Origin: CAJCIT01 sp963771305
GTDB taxonomy: Bacteria; Acidobacteriota; Terriglobia; Bryobacterales; Bryobacteraceae
Reading direction: 5' to 3'
DNA length: 64,000 nucleotides
NCBI GenBank assembly: GCA_963771305.1
Contig: CAVYTS010000025.1
Coordinates: forward strand, 62,001-126,000
How positions within the stretch are numbered: position 1 is the first letter of the stretch; each line of letters opens with the position of its first letter. Below the pieces are notes generated by a model. The model ran no database searches. It was not told the DNA's origin and saw only the letters and a program-made list of their open reading frames with translations. Both the position numbers and the translations under genes were made by a program. Of the stretch, positions 28,167-38,700 are shown piece by piece.

Positions 28167-30914
28167 TCATCGCTGATTCTTTTCCACACATCGCATCAAC
28201 AAAAGGGCCAACTCCTTTCCATGCGCTGCTGACACGCAGTCATCGTGTGCCCCCGCTACGTGGTGCACTTCCACTCCGGCCGCGGCGACGGAGTCCCAGC
28301 CCATGCGGGCATCCCGGCTCCGAAAGAGAGTCGGCACCTTCGCTCTCAAGAGGATTACCTTCCCCTCGTACGGCCTCGGCATATACGTAGACAGCGCCCG
28401 ATACCTAGCGGCGACGAAATCTTGGTAAGCGGCAGGAAGGCTCGCCGTTCCAAAATAGACCCGGGAATCGAACTCGTTCGCGACGGGCCACCCTCGGAAC
28501 GACCTGCCGACTCCTGCCAAGTGGCCCTGGGCCCGCACGAGAAATTTGCGCGGCTGGAAGTGTGCCGCCTCATGAGCCAGCCATGCCGAAATGTTGCAGG
28601 CAACGTCCAGCGCCTGCCGCCAAAACGGGGGCGGCCGTCCGGGAGCGTTAGTAAGTGGCATGTCGATGACGATCGGAGTTGGATCGTGCCTACCACTCTT
28701 GCGAAGTTGTCTTGCGATTTCAAATGCTACGGTACCGCCGAAGGAATAGCCGACGAGAACCACCGAGCCGGTGGGAACCACGCTCTTGAGCTCGGTCACA
28801 GACTCGCTTGCAATCGATTCCACGGAAACTGCAGAGTTTGTGGCCAGGCCCAATGGCGCCCTAAACTCGTAAGAGGGATGGTGGGGCGCCATTTCGCTGG
28901 CAATGTGTGCATAGCCCGAAACGGAACCTCCGATGCCGGGTACGAAGAAAATGGGCGCTCCCGATCCTCCTTCCCGCAAAACGATCAGCGCGCTAGGCTG
29001 TTCGTTTTCCGCGCAAGCGCGGTCCACGCACGCTGCCAGGTCCCTTAGCGTGGGGAACCGTTGAAGGCTGTCAGAAGGCAGGTCGCACCCGAGCTTTTCG
29101 CGGATGGCCACCAGCACATGCAGCGCGCCCAGGGAATCGCCACCCACTTCAAAGAAACGATCTCCGAGAGAGACCTGTGGCCGCTGCAAGATTTCTGTCC
29201 AGATGTCATGTACGATCTCGATGGTCGTGGCTTTAGATAGTCCGCGGCTTCCGATGCTGGGTCCGGCGGTTTCAGGAAGAGCGCTTAGGTCGACCTTGCC
29301 GTTGGCGTTCAGCGGTAGGTCTTCGACAAAGACAAAGGTGGCCGGAACGGCATGGGTGGGCAAGCGCTCTCGCAAGAACGTGCGCAAGGCATCGTCGGCT
29401 ACTGGATCGCTCTGGCGGGTCACGGTGTAGGCCACCAGCCTTACGTTACCGATCGAGCCCTCACGGGCCACGACCACCGAGGTCCGGACCGCTGGATGAA
29501 GATTGATGGCTTGCGAGACAGCTTCTAGTTCGACGCGGTGGCCCCGGATCTTCACCTGCGAGTCCGTACGGCCCAGAAAAATCAGACTGCCATCGGCTTC
29601 GAACCTGCCGAGGTCTCCCGTTCGGTATAAAACGGTGCCGTCAGGCTGGGGCTGGAACTTCGCACCGGTTCGCTGTGGATCGTTGTAATACCCGGTGGCA
29701 AGATAGCGGCTTCGCACGGCGATCTCGCCTGCAGTTCCTCTGGCGACCAAGGTGCCATCGTCGTCGAGCAAGATCACGTCCTTCGCGGCGGCCGGCCAGC
29801 CTATCGAAACTGGGCTGCTCGTGGGTCCAAACCGGGGCACAAAGTACTGTGCGTACGCCCGGGCCTCTGTGGAGGCCATGGCGTTCTGCAACACACAAGG
29901 TGAAGCAAACAGCTCGCGGAAAGCGACGACGTCGCGGGGCAAGAGCGTTTCTCCTCCGACAGAAACCAAGCGGAGAGCCGGATCTCGATACCTTCTACGG
30001 GGAACCAGAAACACCGAACGCAGCGTTGAGACCGACATAGTGGTGATTGAAATCCGGCGTTCTTCTAGCCAGTCCGCGAGCCGGGCCAGATCACGGTTCA
30101 AATCGATCAGGTGCAATTCGGCTCCGTTTAGAAGGGCACCGAAGAGAGGGTCGAGAGACGCGCTGAATGCCAGCGAAAACAGCAGATCGAAGCGGTCGTC
30201 CGGCCCCAGGTAGAGGTCGTTAGTTTGCCGCCCGATGTCAAATAGAATCGCGCGGTGCGAAAGCGCGACGAGCTTCGGTTCGCCGGTGGAGCCGGAGGTC
30301 GCGAACAGCACGGCGGTATCGTGCGGCGAGCCAGGGGGCGGAGGCACTTCGCGATACTCGGTGGCGTGCAATGCCGAAATATCGATGAGGCGGTCTTCGT
30401 AGTCGGTTAAGAGATCTCGAAAGAGTTCCTGCGACGACGCGTTCGTGAGGATCACTGCCGGGTTGGCAGCGGCCAGCAGCTTCGCGATCTGCGCCTCGGG
30501 CCAGGTAGGATCAACCGGAAAGTAGGCGCGGCCGGCGAGCAAGACGCCGAGAATTGCCTCGATGGCTGGGAGGCTGAATGAGATCAACACCGCGACCGGT
30601 GGGCGCACCCCGGAAAAAACCAGGCTCCTCGCAGCGGTGTGCGCGGCTTTTGCCGCAAGGCCGGCAGCAATTTCGGTTGAGCGCCGCCACAGTTCTTTGT
30701 AAGTGCATTGCTCGCCACTGGTTCCGATGAGCGCGAACGACCCGGAATGGCGGCCGGCCACCTCGCGAAAGCGAATCGCGATAGTGCTTTCGGCATGGCC
30801 GACATGGAATGGCACAAACCCAGGCCGCGGCACGAACCCATTCTGCGCGGCACCTTCGGATTGAAAGAAATGAGCCTCAGGCACGTTGCCTACCGGTACG
30901 ACTGAAAATGCCAC
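28167..30914 (-). CDS. NRPS-like protein: adenylation, carrier, thioesterase
   Basis: A 915-aa single-module enzyme. The adenylation domain (about 45-545) has A3 FATSGSTGEPKLVALSH, A5 NAMASTEARAY, A7 YRTGDLGRF, A8 GRTDSQVKIRGHRVELEAV and A10 LPLNANGKVDLSALP. The carrier domain has FFEVGGDSLGAL, with the phosphopantetheine Ser at 594. The thioesterase has the nucleophile motif GYSFGG (Ser 724) and a His in VAGAHDDCVS (about 890). There is no condensation domain, so it should activate one acid and release it, by hydrolysis, dimerisation or transfer. It overlaps the upstream acyltransferase gene by 25 bp (GTG start 30914), forming a two-gene operon. Substrate code not deduced. Confidence 0.9.
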   Translation of the reverse strand: MAFSVVPVGNVPEAHFFQSEGAAQNGFVPRPGFVPFHVGHAESTIAIRFREVAGRHSGSFALIGTSGEQCTYKELWRRSTEIAAGLAAKAAHTAARSLVFSGVRPPVAVLISFSLPAIEAILGVLLAGRAYFPVDPTWPEAQIAKLLAAANPAVILTNASSQELFRDLLTDYEDRLIDISALHATEYREVPPPPGSPHDTAVLFATSGSTGEPKLVALSHRAILFDIGRQTNDLYLGPDDRFDLLFSLAFSASLDPLFGALLNGAELHLIDLNRDLARLADWLEERRISITTMSVSTLRSVFLVPRRRYRDPALRLVSVGGETLLPRDVVAFRELFASPCVLQNAMASTEARAYAQYFVPRFGPTSSPVSIGWPAAAKDVILLDDDGTLVARGTAGEIAVRSRYLATGYYNDPQRTGAKFQPQPDGTVLYRTGDLGRFEADGSLIFLGRTDSQVKIRGHRVELEAVSQAINLHPAVRTSVVVAREGSIGNVRLVAYTVTRQSDPVADDALRTFLRERLPTHAVPATFVFVEDLPLNANGKVDLSALPETAGPSIGSRGLSKATTIEIVHDIWTEILQRPQVSLGDRFFEVGGDSLGALHVLVAIREKLGCDLPSDSLQRFPTLRDLAACVDRACAENEQPSALIVLREGGSGAPIFFVPGIGGSVSGYAHIASEMAPHHPSYEFRAPLGLATNSAVSVESIASESVTELKSVVPTGSVVLVGYSFGGTVAFEIARQLRKSGRHDPTPIVIDMPLTNAPGRPPPFWRQALDVACNISAWLAHEAAHFQPRKFLVRAQGHLAGVGRSFRGWPVANEFDSRVYFGTASLPAAYQDFVAARYRALSTYMPRPYEGKVILLRAKVPTLFRSRDARMGWDSVAAAGVEVHHVAGAHDDCVSAAHGKELALLLMRCVEKNQR

Positions 30915-31735
30915 AGCGCTGTTACCCCCACCTGCTGCAGGCCTATCCGGCTCATATTGATTTCGCTCTGGCTGGCTTCAAAGGCCCAGGAGAACACTTC
31001 CTGGCATCCGAGTTCGCGGACGAGCCTAACCCGCGCTGCCAATAAGGCGGCATGACACCCTCCATTCCGATGGGAAGGCAGAGTGGCGCCTGCGCAAAAA
31101 ACGGCAGAGTGTTGGTTATGAAGGACCATGGCAATTCCAACCGGCTGTCTCTCTTTCCAAGCCAAGAGAAAGAGCAGATCGGGCCAGTCGAATAGATGAC
31201 GCATGTTGGAAATGGCGGCATTGAAGCGGTTCGGCTGCGCTTCAAAGGCCTCAAGGTAACAACGTAGAAATAGTTCTCTTTCGTTTAAGCGGGGTGGACT
31301 GACGACGAATTCAGGCGAGACCACCTGCTCTTCGAGGCGAGCAACCCACGCATGCAGCCAGCTATAACGTGGACCTGGTGCCCAACCGCGCTGCTGGCAA
31401 ACGACTTCGATTCCAGGCGAAGAGGCCGGCGGGCCGACGAGATAGCACCCAAAAGGGCTGCCCCGATAGAATGCCTCCGCTTCCGCTAGCCGGTCCGCAA
31501 TGCTCTCGTCAGGAGCGTAAATTCGGTTGAAATAGCCGACATCATCGAACCTGAGGGCCATGGCCCCTCCAATGGAGGAAATGCGAATGTCGTGGCCCTC
31601 GCGCTCCTGGTACGTCTCCAGCCGCCGTTGATCGTAAAGAGCAAAAGACCGATGCGCTGCTGCGGCGTGGGAAGAGGTCATGCGCGCCTCGGCCTGCTGG
31701 AGATGGACCAAAGCGAACGGATGGTCGGAACTCAC
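30890..31735 (-). CDS. GNAT-family N-acyltransferase
   Basis: About 281 aa. The C-terminal half has the GNAT fold signature: LLFLLAWKERQPVGIAMVLH (beta4), then FCAGATLPSHRNGGCHAALL, a variant of the acyl-CoA-binding R/Q-x-x-G-x-G/A loop, then ELGCQEVFSWAFEASQSEIN and a closing GVTALWHFQSY. The N-terminal half (RFDDVGYFNRIYAPDES) may be a second degenerate GNAT domain. Start GTG at 31735 follows GAGGAGG with ideal spacing, better than the upstream TTG. It is co-transcribed and translationally coupled with the NRPS-like gene, so it may acylate that enzyme's substrate or product. The donor is unknown. Confidence 0.75.
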   Translation of the reverse strand: MSSDHPFALVHLQQAEARMTSSHAAAAHRSFALYDQRRLETYQEREGHDIRISSIGGAMALRFDDVGYFNRIYAPDESIADRLAEAEAFYRGSPFGCYLVGPPASSPGIEVVCQQRGWAPGPRYSWLHAWVARLEEQVVSPEFVVSPPRLNERELFLRCYLEAFEAQPNRFNAAISNMRHLFDWPDLLFLLAWKERQPVGIAMVLHNQHSAVFCAGATLPSHRNGGCHAALLAARVRLVRELGCQEVFSWAFEASQSEINMSRIGLQQVGVTALWHFQSYR

Positions 31736-32070
31736 GAACAAAGCCTCCTCGAGCTTTCTTAGGCGACAAGGCCTCGTCGGTCACCCCATTTTAGGAGATC
31801 GCGTTCGACAGGATGATTCTCAAAATTAGGGCCAGAAGTTAGATATTGCTGGATAACGTCCACCTGGGATTCGGGTCAAGCGACGGACTTTCGGGCGCTC
31901 GTCGCCCCCGCTGTCGCTGCTGCGGGATGATTCAGGCAGCCTCTCAGAGCGGGGCTTCATTACGGCTAGCGACTCGCTCACCGATCATGAAGTCTTGAGT
32001 CAAGAGGCTTTCCGCCATAGCAATCATCTTCCTTTATTTCAAAGCATAGGGTCCGCCCTCTAAAACCCAG
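31736..32070. other. Intergenic stretch, no gene seen
   Basis: Carries the leader of the acyltransferase/NRPS-like operon on the minus strand; the GAGGAGG site is at about 31744-31750. The rest, to the peptidase stop, holds no recognisable gene or terminator. Confidence 0.45.
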
Positions 32071-33726
32071 CTACATTTTCTTTCCGTATCGTTCACCGAA
32101 AAAGTCTTTGGAGTTCCATGTCGGTCGCGACGGATCCTCAGTAATGAGCCAGCCGCACAGAAACGCAAACTGAGCGAACTTCACCGCTTGCTCGAAGTCG
32201 AGCCCAGGTTGTTGCATGTCATCTTGCGGATGGTGGTAAATCGTTTGCTCCCACTTCTGCGAGATCGCAGCGGGATTGATATTCGGATCGCTCGATTTAA
32301 AGCCTGCCACGGGGAAAACCGAGGGAATCCCTTGCTTCACAAACGAATATTGGTCACTCCGGACAAATAAAACCTCGTCGGGTGCGGGGTCGGGACTCAC
32401 ACTCAATTGCAGCCGCGCAGCCGCTTTGTTCACCACCGCCTCCAGGCTCGAATGTTCTGCGCCGTACGCAATGATGTCCTGGAGCGGCCAGAGCATCTGG
32501 TCCTCGTCCACATTGATGTTCGCCACGATGGAGTTTTTCTCGACGGTGGAGTAATGGGCGAAATGATCCGATCCAATGAGCCCTGATTCATCCCCGGTCA
32601 CGGCCAGGAACAGAACCGAGCGCTTCGGCCGCGGGTTGATCCTTGTGAAAGCCCGCGCCACTTCGAGGATGATGGCGCAGCCCGAGGCATTGTCGAGCGC
32701 ACCGTTGTAAATGCTGTCGCCGTTGACGGGCGCACTGATCCCCATGTGATCCAAGTGGGCGCTATACAGCAAATACTCATTTTTAAAAACCGGGTCGCTT
32801 CCCTCCAGCTTGGCCACCACATTCGGGCTACTGACATCTTGCAGCTTGGACCGGCTTTGAATCCGTATCGTCACCGGTAAGACGAATGACTGGGGTTTCC
32901 CCTCTTTCGCCGCTTGAAACACTTCATCCGCCGTATGTCCACTGCCTTCAAAGAGCCGGCGGCTGGTAGCGGGACTTAAGATGGTCGTGCCCTTCAGTTC
33001 GGGAAAATAAGCGTTCGGCCTCTTGTCCTTGTCGAGCCATCGGGATTGCGGCGTGGCAAGGTTGCGGGCTAAGTCGGCGAAAGAAAACCTAGCTTCGATT
33101 TGAGGATCCCAGAGTACGATGACGCCAAGCGCTCCGTGCGCCACCGCGTTTGCCGCTTTGTCTTCGCCCGAAGAGTAATGCGCCCTGACTGAGGATTCAA
33201 AATGGGGAGCCCCAGGAACATAGGCTACGAGTTTACCCCGCACGTCGATTCCTTTGTAGTCGTCGTAATTCTGGTCGGGCGCCGTGACGTCAAATCCAAC
33301 ATACACGACTGGCGCTTCGACGCTCACTTCTGAGCGTCCGGCGTCACCCCCTTTGTCAAAGTCAGTGCCAAAAACGAGCTTCTCCTGCTTGCCTTCGCGA
33401 ATTAGGGTCACTGTCGACTTTGCTCCATCCGCGCTGGTCAAACGTAAGGGCACGCGTTGAAAATAGGTTGATTCATCGCCAGCCGGGGCCAGTCCCAAGG
33501 ACTCAAACTGCGCGGCCATGTACTTCGCGGCAATCTCGTGCCCGCGAGTCGCTGTCCCACGACCCTCCAGCGCATCATCTGCCAAGAAACGCATGGTCCC
33601 GCGAATGGCTTCCGGCCGGATGGAGCGTATCGCCGCGTCAGCCTCATCGTCGGCCGCTGACAACTGCTCGAATGGCAGCAACAAGGTCAAGCCGACGCAC
33701 AGTAGGGTCTCGAAGACTTTCGGCAT
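32071..33726 (-). CDS. Secreted M28 family zinc aminopeptidase
   Basis: A 551-aa exported peptidase. Signal peptide MPKVFETLLCVGLTLLLPFE, cleaved after about LSA; a protease-associated (PA) insert at about 130-280; then the M28 catalytic domain with zinc ligands in LLYSAHLDHMG (His), GALDNASGCA (bridging Asp), VTGDESGLIGSDH (catalytic and ligand acids) and NINVDED, and a final His/Asp group in IYHHPQDD. It would trim N-terminal residues from peptides in the periplasm or outside. ATG start with weak ACAGGA site. Single gene, intact. Confidence 0.92.
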   Translation of the reverse strand: MPKVFETLLCVGLTLLLPFEQLSAADDEADAAIRSIRPEAIRGTMRFLADDALEGRGTATRGHEIAAKYMAAQFESLGLAPAGDESTYFQRVPLRLTSADGAKSTVTLIREGKQEKLVFGTDFDKGGDAGRSEVSVEAPVVYVGFDVTAPDQNYDDYKGIDVRGKLVAYVPGAPHFESSVRAHYSSGEDKAANAVAHGALGVIVLWDPQIEARFSFADLARNLATPQSRWLDKDKRPNAYFPELKGTTILSPATSRRLFEGSGHTADEVFQAAKEGKPQSFVLPVTIRIQSRSKLQDVSSPNVVAKLEGSDPVFKNEYLLYSAHLDHMGISAPVNGDSIYNGALDNASGCAIILEVARAFTRINPRPKRSVLFLAVTGDESGLIGSDHFAHYSTVEKNSIVANINVDEDQMLWPLQDIIAYGAEHSSLEAVVNKAAARLQLSVSPDPAPDEVLFVRSDQYSFVKQGIPSVFPVAGFKSSDPNINPAAISQKWEQTIYHHPQDDMQQPGLDFEQAVKFAQFAFLCGWLITEDPSRPTWNSKDFFGERYGKKM

Positions 33727-33795
33727 GTGGGTCCTGTTCTTCTATTGAAATCGAGTCAGACTTGTTGAGGCTCGATCGTTTGGGTTCATTAAATA

Positions 33796-34734
33796 CTACA
33801 CGACTTCGGCGTCGCTTTTCGATGGCACGATTTCCTTACGAACGTCCATTGCGTTCTTATCTTCTCTAAGTGCAAGGAAGCTGCTGTGCCGAAGGTGGTT
33901 ATCCGACGTCCACTCGACAAATTCAAACTGGCCTACCAACTGTGGCGCCAGCCAGCGGCAATCTTTCATCTTCACAGCTGTCAGTCCGACGCCCCACCGC
34001 CCGCTCTTGGCTTCCGGGAGATCGGCAAGGGGCACGCTTTGATTTCCAGTTGTCTTAGCTTCTTGAAAAGTGCATTCCGGGACGCCGGCGTGAAGCCGTT
34101 GCGCGTGCACGCCGCGTAGATCAGGTTGTCTTCTTCTTAGTAGCGGATGATCAGTGCATCGAAGCTCTTCGCCGAGGGCGTATATCCAGCAATCACGAAC
34201 TCCTGCCCCTGATTGACCCGCATCTTCTGCCAGGCGCCTGACCGCCGACTGGGCTCGTACTTGCTCCCAGCACGCTTCGCAACTAGCCCTTCAAGACCCT
34301 GCGCTTTCACGGACTGAATCAGGTCTTCCAGGCTTGCTCTTGATTCGGGAGAGTATCGGATTGGTTCCGAGAGCGTCGGTAGAACCCGGTTCTGGAGTAG
34401 CTCGCGACGCGTTCTGAGGGGCTCGCCCATCACGTCGCGCCCGGCCAGGATGATCACATCGAAGACATAGAAGTGAACGGGGGCAACCGACGAACCATAG
34501 TTCTGCAGGACATTGAAGGACGGCTTGCCCTCTTCATCAAAGAGCGACTACCTCGCCGTCAATCACCGTTTCATCTGGCATTGCAGCGAGCCCTTTAACG
34601 ATCCCCGGATAGCGCTGGCTGAAATCGTTGTCGTTTCGAGAGCGAAGCTGAACCTTGCCGGCGGTCTTAATTGTGACGCAGTGATCTTCAGATGTAGCGA
34701 GGAGGTTTGCCCAAGAATTGTGCGAGATCCTCAT
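33796..34734 (-). pseudogene. ligD: ATP-dependent DNA ligase (LigD ligase domain) remnant
   Basis: Three pieces in order: VQLRSRNDNDFSQRYPGIVK with ETVIDGEVVAL; VIILAGRDVMGEPLRTRREL with GLEGLVAKRAGSKYEPSRRS and QEFVIAGYTPSAKSFDALII; and the OB-fold end DCRWLAPQLVGQFEFVEWT with LRHSSFLALREDKNA. Breaks: an extra T in a T-run near 34545, an in-frame TAA near 34138 (RYY expected), and a base loss in a C-run near 34040. The N-terminus is gone upstream of about 34734, so the KxDG catalytic lysine is absent and the ligase cannot work. A Ku and a LigD-type phosphoesterase gene lie 7 kb away. Confidence 0.85.
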
Positions 34735-34790
34735 CCCCGGACAGGACCATTCACACGATAATCAAGTTGAGTGATGCAGGAGGGTCGCAG

Positions 34791-35832
34791 ATGATCGGAA
34801 CAGCAGATGTTCGCCTGAGCATGGCTCTCATAGTCCTGTCGGCGCTGGCGCCGCGTGGCGCCGCGCAGACTCCAACACTCAGGACGCTCTACGCATTCAA
34901 TGGCTATGTTACCTCCCGGGACGGAATCGAGCCCGATTCCGCCCTGGTTATCGGCTTCGGTGAGGTGCTCTACGGCACGACCTACGAAGGTGGAGCTTCC
35001 AACCACGGCACGGTTCGCGTTGATCCCACCGTGGTCACCTGGTGACTCCTGGCGGGAAACCCAGATCCATGTCTTCACGGGCGGAAGTGATGGAGTGGGG
35101 CCGACGGCTCTGCTCCTCGGCCTCGATGGCTTGCTCTACGGCGTGACAGCGGGAGGAGGCAGCGGATGTGACGGTGGGTGCGGGACGGCGTTCTCGCTCG
35201 CGCCGCGCCTAGGCAGCGCTTCGCGGGAAGGCTCGTGGACCAAACAGACCTACCATTTCGGCCGGGACATCATCCTTCCGAATAGCTTGCGCTCCGCGGG
35301 TTGGATATTCTACGGCACTAGCATTCTGGGTGGAACCACTCCGTGCGACGCCTACCTCGGATGCGGCACCTTGTTTACGTTGGAGCCGCCCACGCCGTGG
35401 GAGCAATCCTGGAGAGCCAAGGTCTTGTACAGCTTCCCAGACAGGGCCGAGGGCTACCGTCCGGTGATGGCGGCGCTGGGCCGCGATGGGGTGTTCTACG
35501 CAACCACCCAGGGTGGAAACCCGAACTGCCCTTTCGGGTGTGGGCTCGTGGCCTCGTTGACGCCACAGCGGCATGAGGGCAACCCGCCGGTTTTTTCGTG
35601 GACCGAGACTGTGCTCCACACCTTCATCGACCGGGCACGTGACGTGGACGGTGTCGCCGGTCTTGTGATCGGCGACGACGGAGTACTCTACGGCACGACC
35701 AGCGAAGGCGGAACCTACGGTTACGGTACAGCGTTCTCGTTGACGCCTCCCTCTCAGCCGGGAGACTCCTGGACGGAGAAGATCATCTACAACTTCAACG
35801 GTCCTTCCGATGCGGCTTTTCCTAACCCGTAG
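34791..35832 (+). CDS. Exported GloVer-repeat protein, one frameshift, probably C-truncated
   Basis: A signal peptide (MIGTADVRLSMALIVLSAL, cleaved near GAAQ) leads to repeats of about 45-60 residues with the motif LYGTTxxGG...GTxFSL, seen as VLYGTTYEGGAS, LLYGVTAGGGSG, IFYGTSILGGTT, VFYATTQGGNPN and VLYGTTSEGGTY. A frameshift near 35020 separates the first repeat from the rest. These 'GloVer' tandem-repeat proteins are common acidobacterial surface or secreted proteins of unknown function. The frame stops in the middle of a repeat (SDAAFPNP), so the C-terminus seems lost. Start has a GGAGGG site 7 nt upstream. Confidence 0.7.
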
Positions 35833-35968
35833 TGTCCGAAAACCCGAACCGTATTCCCAAGCACGTTCGATAACGCCAGTAACAATGTCACAAGAACGCC
35901 GGCCAAGTCCCTGATTCTTCGTGAGGCGGAGTATTTTGGAGGGACAATCCGTAACTGATTGGAAAATT

Positions 35969-36044
35969 TGGAGCCGGCAGAGGGAGTTGAACCCCCGACC
36001 CTCTGATTACAAATCAGATGCTCTACCAACTGAGCTATGCCGGC
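35969..36044 (-). tRNA. tRNA-Thr (anticodon TGT)
   Basis: On the minus strand the 7-bp acceptor stem GCCGGCA/TGCCGGC, D-arm AGCTCAGTTGGTAGAGC, anticodon stem TCTGA/TCAGA with loop TTTGTAA (anticodon TGT), T-arm GGGGGTTCAACTCCC and an encoded CCA are all visible. 76 nt including CCA. Single tRNA, lying between a truncated gene and a premature-stopped gene; such sites are often used for integration, but I see no duplicated tRNA end. Confidence 0.97.
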
Positions 36045-36060
36045 ACAAACTTCCCTGATG

Positions 36061-38700
36061 TTAGCATCCGGGAATCTTTTTGCCGCGCGATACGACCAGA
36101 GTCAGGTCATCCGACTGATCGCTGCCGCTGAACTGCTGTACGCTCCGGAACACGGTAGTGACGACTTCCTCCTACGGAAGCTTGGCTGTATTTCGCAAAT
36201 CATCTAGCAAGCGCGACTCGCCAAATTCCTCTTCGCCACGCATCGCCTCAGTGACGCCATCGCTGAAAATCGCCAGCAGATCGCCGGGAGCCAGATCGGT
36301 CTCTCGGGCCACCCAATCCCAGTTCTCGAACAGCCCGATCACTGTTGCGGAGTATGCCAGCCGCTCGACTTGCCCGCCCGCACGTAACAGGATGGCCGAA
36401 GTGTGACCGCAATTCACGTATGTCAGACAGCGGGAGTCGTCGTCGTACAGGCCGAAGCAGAGCGTCGTATAGTGTTGCGCCGCCGTGGACTTGAACAGGA
36501 TTCGATTCACCTCATCGAGACTGCTGGTGAGATCGAGCGCGGTCATTCGCTCCGCGGTGTAGCGAGTGAGCCTGGAGAGACTTCGCAAATGCGCCTGCAG
36601 ATTCGCCATCAACAGCGCAGCATGCACACCCTTACCCGATACATCGGCCAGCACCAGCCCGACTTGGCCCGGGCCCGAATCAAGGAAGTCGTAGTAGTCT
36701 CCACCAACCGACCTGGCTTGCAGACATCGACCAGCGCATTCAATGGTCTTGAGGTCCGGCGTGGACTGAGGCAGCAGCCGGGCTTGCACGTCCCTGGCAA
36801 TCTCCATCTCACGGGCCGTGCGGCGCTCGGCTTCGAGCTTTTCGGCTATGTCTTCCGCCAGGTGGAAGTTCTCGAGCGCTACGCCCGCCTGGCTGGCCAC
36901 CGAAGCCAATAGACGCGTGTCTTCGCCGGAATAAGGCTCTTCGGACAGGCGCGGGCCCAGCGCGAGCAACCCGACCAGCTGGCCTTTGCGACTCAGGACA
37001 GTGACCAAACAGCCGGAGTGAAGCGGCGCCAGCATCTTCGTACTGGCGTCCTTTTCGAGGCCTTCCGGCGGCAGTTCCCACGGCTCACCTCGGCGGGCCA
37101 ACTGCTCGAGAAGCGGCACTCCCCGTTGAATGGTTTGAAAACCTGGAGAAACCACTCCCGCGGCGGCCTCCAGGTCACCGGTCGCCGTTGCCAGATAGAC
37201 AACCAGCGAAGCGGGTTGCAGAGCTGCGTTGAGCTGGTTTAGAAGCAGGTGAGCAAGTGCCTCCCGGCTGGTCGCAGTGCGAGAGTTTTCGGCCAGGTTT
37301 TCCAGAATGACGCGGGCGTCGTAGGCACGGCGAAAAAAGGCGCGATCAATCTTTCCGCTCACCTGCCTGTGAACCTGCGAACCGCCCCATAGCAGAGCAG
37401 TCCCGAATATCGTGCCGAGCGCGACATTCGACGATTGCCCCGTCCCGATCGGCAGCTGAGGCAACTGGGGTAGTGAAGCGGTGAACGCAAGCGTTAGCCC
37501 AAAGCTGGCGAAGCAAATAGGAACAGGAAGCCACGCTGAACAAGCACGTAACGCGCGCTGCGCTTCAGGAGAACGGGAATGTCCAACACCCGCTGTTTGA
37601 AGACTGCGTAGGCGAACGAGGCGGGGACCAAAAGCAGGATGGCGTTCAGGATCATTTCCAGCCAATCCGGCGATTGAAACGCAGTGTATTGTTGGATAGC
37701 CGCGCGCAATAACGGTGGGCCAAAGCCTACGACGGTTCCCCAGAAGATGACGCGGATTTTGCGCCGTGATTCAAGCCCGCCGGCGAAGAAATAGTTGGCA
37801 GCTAGTGAAACCAGCCCGAGCACGAGGAGCGCTAGCGGCACGCCAAACCCGACCCGTCCGGCACCCTCTGCACTCATGAATCTCGAGAACGTGGCAAACG
37901 GCCGCGAGATATCCGGCCTGTTCATGTCGCCGACAACCGCTAACCCAAGGAGCACGCCAACCCACTTCAGCCAGGGCAAGCGCCGGTCGAGCGGAGACGA
38001 CGCCGGGAAAACAGCGCAGAGAAAATAGAACGAGGTTCCCATCATGCCAAGGAAGACGCCGTTGTAAGCCTCCACCCCGAGCCGCACCGGTGCGGGTACC
38101 GTTTGGTAGTCGGCCGGGAAACCGGTAGCCGAAATGATGCCGGCATAGAAGCAGGCCAGCAGCCAGACGTTTCGGTCTTGCGGGCGCAGCAGCAGAATGA
38201 TGAGCCCGACGACCGCGAAAGCCAAAGGAACCGAATCGCGCAAAATCAGGCTTACCGCTTCCCTGGGACTGCCAGGGGTTGCCAATAGCGAATTAGGCCT
38301 GAAGACGCTGGTCAATTCAAGCGGCGCCGCCACGCCGGGACGCAGAATGGTGAGACGAACCGATTCTCCAGGGTGATGGGCCTTATGGGCTCTTAGTTGA
38401 TCTCCACTGTCAGTGACCTGGCGCCCGTCGAAGGCAACAACTTTGTCCCCGATTTTGATTCCCGCTCGCTCGGCCGGGTTATTCGGCGTCACGCGTTACC
38501 ACAAAGGCACGGTCCAGAGCTTGAAGCGGATAGTCGAGGCCGAGTTCAACAGACGAGAGTTGGCTGGCCTGGCGCGCGGCCATCAAGAAATAGGTATAGA
38601 GTGCCGTGGCTGCCGCGAAAACAACCGCCAGCAACAGCAGGGTGTAATCAATCCACCGCGATCGGTGGCTCTTGGAAAAAGAGGACGTTTCCGACACCAC
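36061..38700 (-). pseudogene. RsbU-type PP2C phosphatase with PDZ, 7TM-like and GAF regions; two frameshifts and an in-frame stop
   Basis: In order: membrane helix (WIDYTLLLLAVVFAAATAL), PDZ domain (PAERAGIKIGDKVVAFDGRQ), about seven membrane helices (LAFAVVGLIILLL, VGVLLGLAVVG), a GAF domain, a linker coiled coil (AERRTAREMEIARDVQARLL) and a SpoIIE/PP2C phosphatase domain (SVGGDYYDF, LADVSGKGVHAALL, IFSDGVTEAMRG). Frameshifts lie near 38485 and 37505. A TAG at 36172 stops the frame 37 codons early, but the conserved tail SDDLTLVVSRG, carrying the last metal-binding Asp, continues in the same frame to 36061. Such phosphatases act on anti-anti-sigma factors in stress signalling. Confidence 0.85.

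Noticed and set aside
35787..36029. 80-codon minus-strand frame across the tRNA
   Set aside because: It reads through the tRNA-Thr gene, a frequent false ORF (VEHLICNQRVGGSTPSAGS is the translated tRNA).
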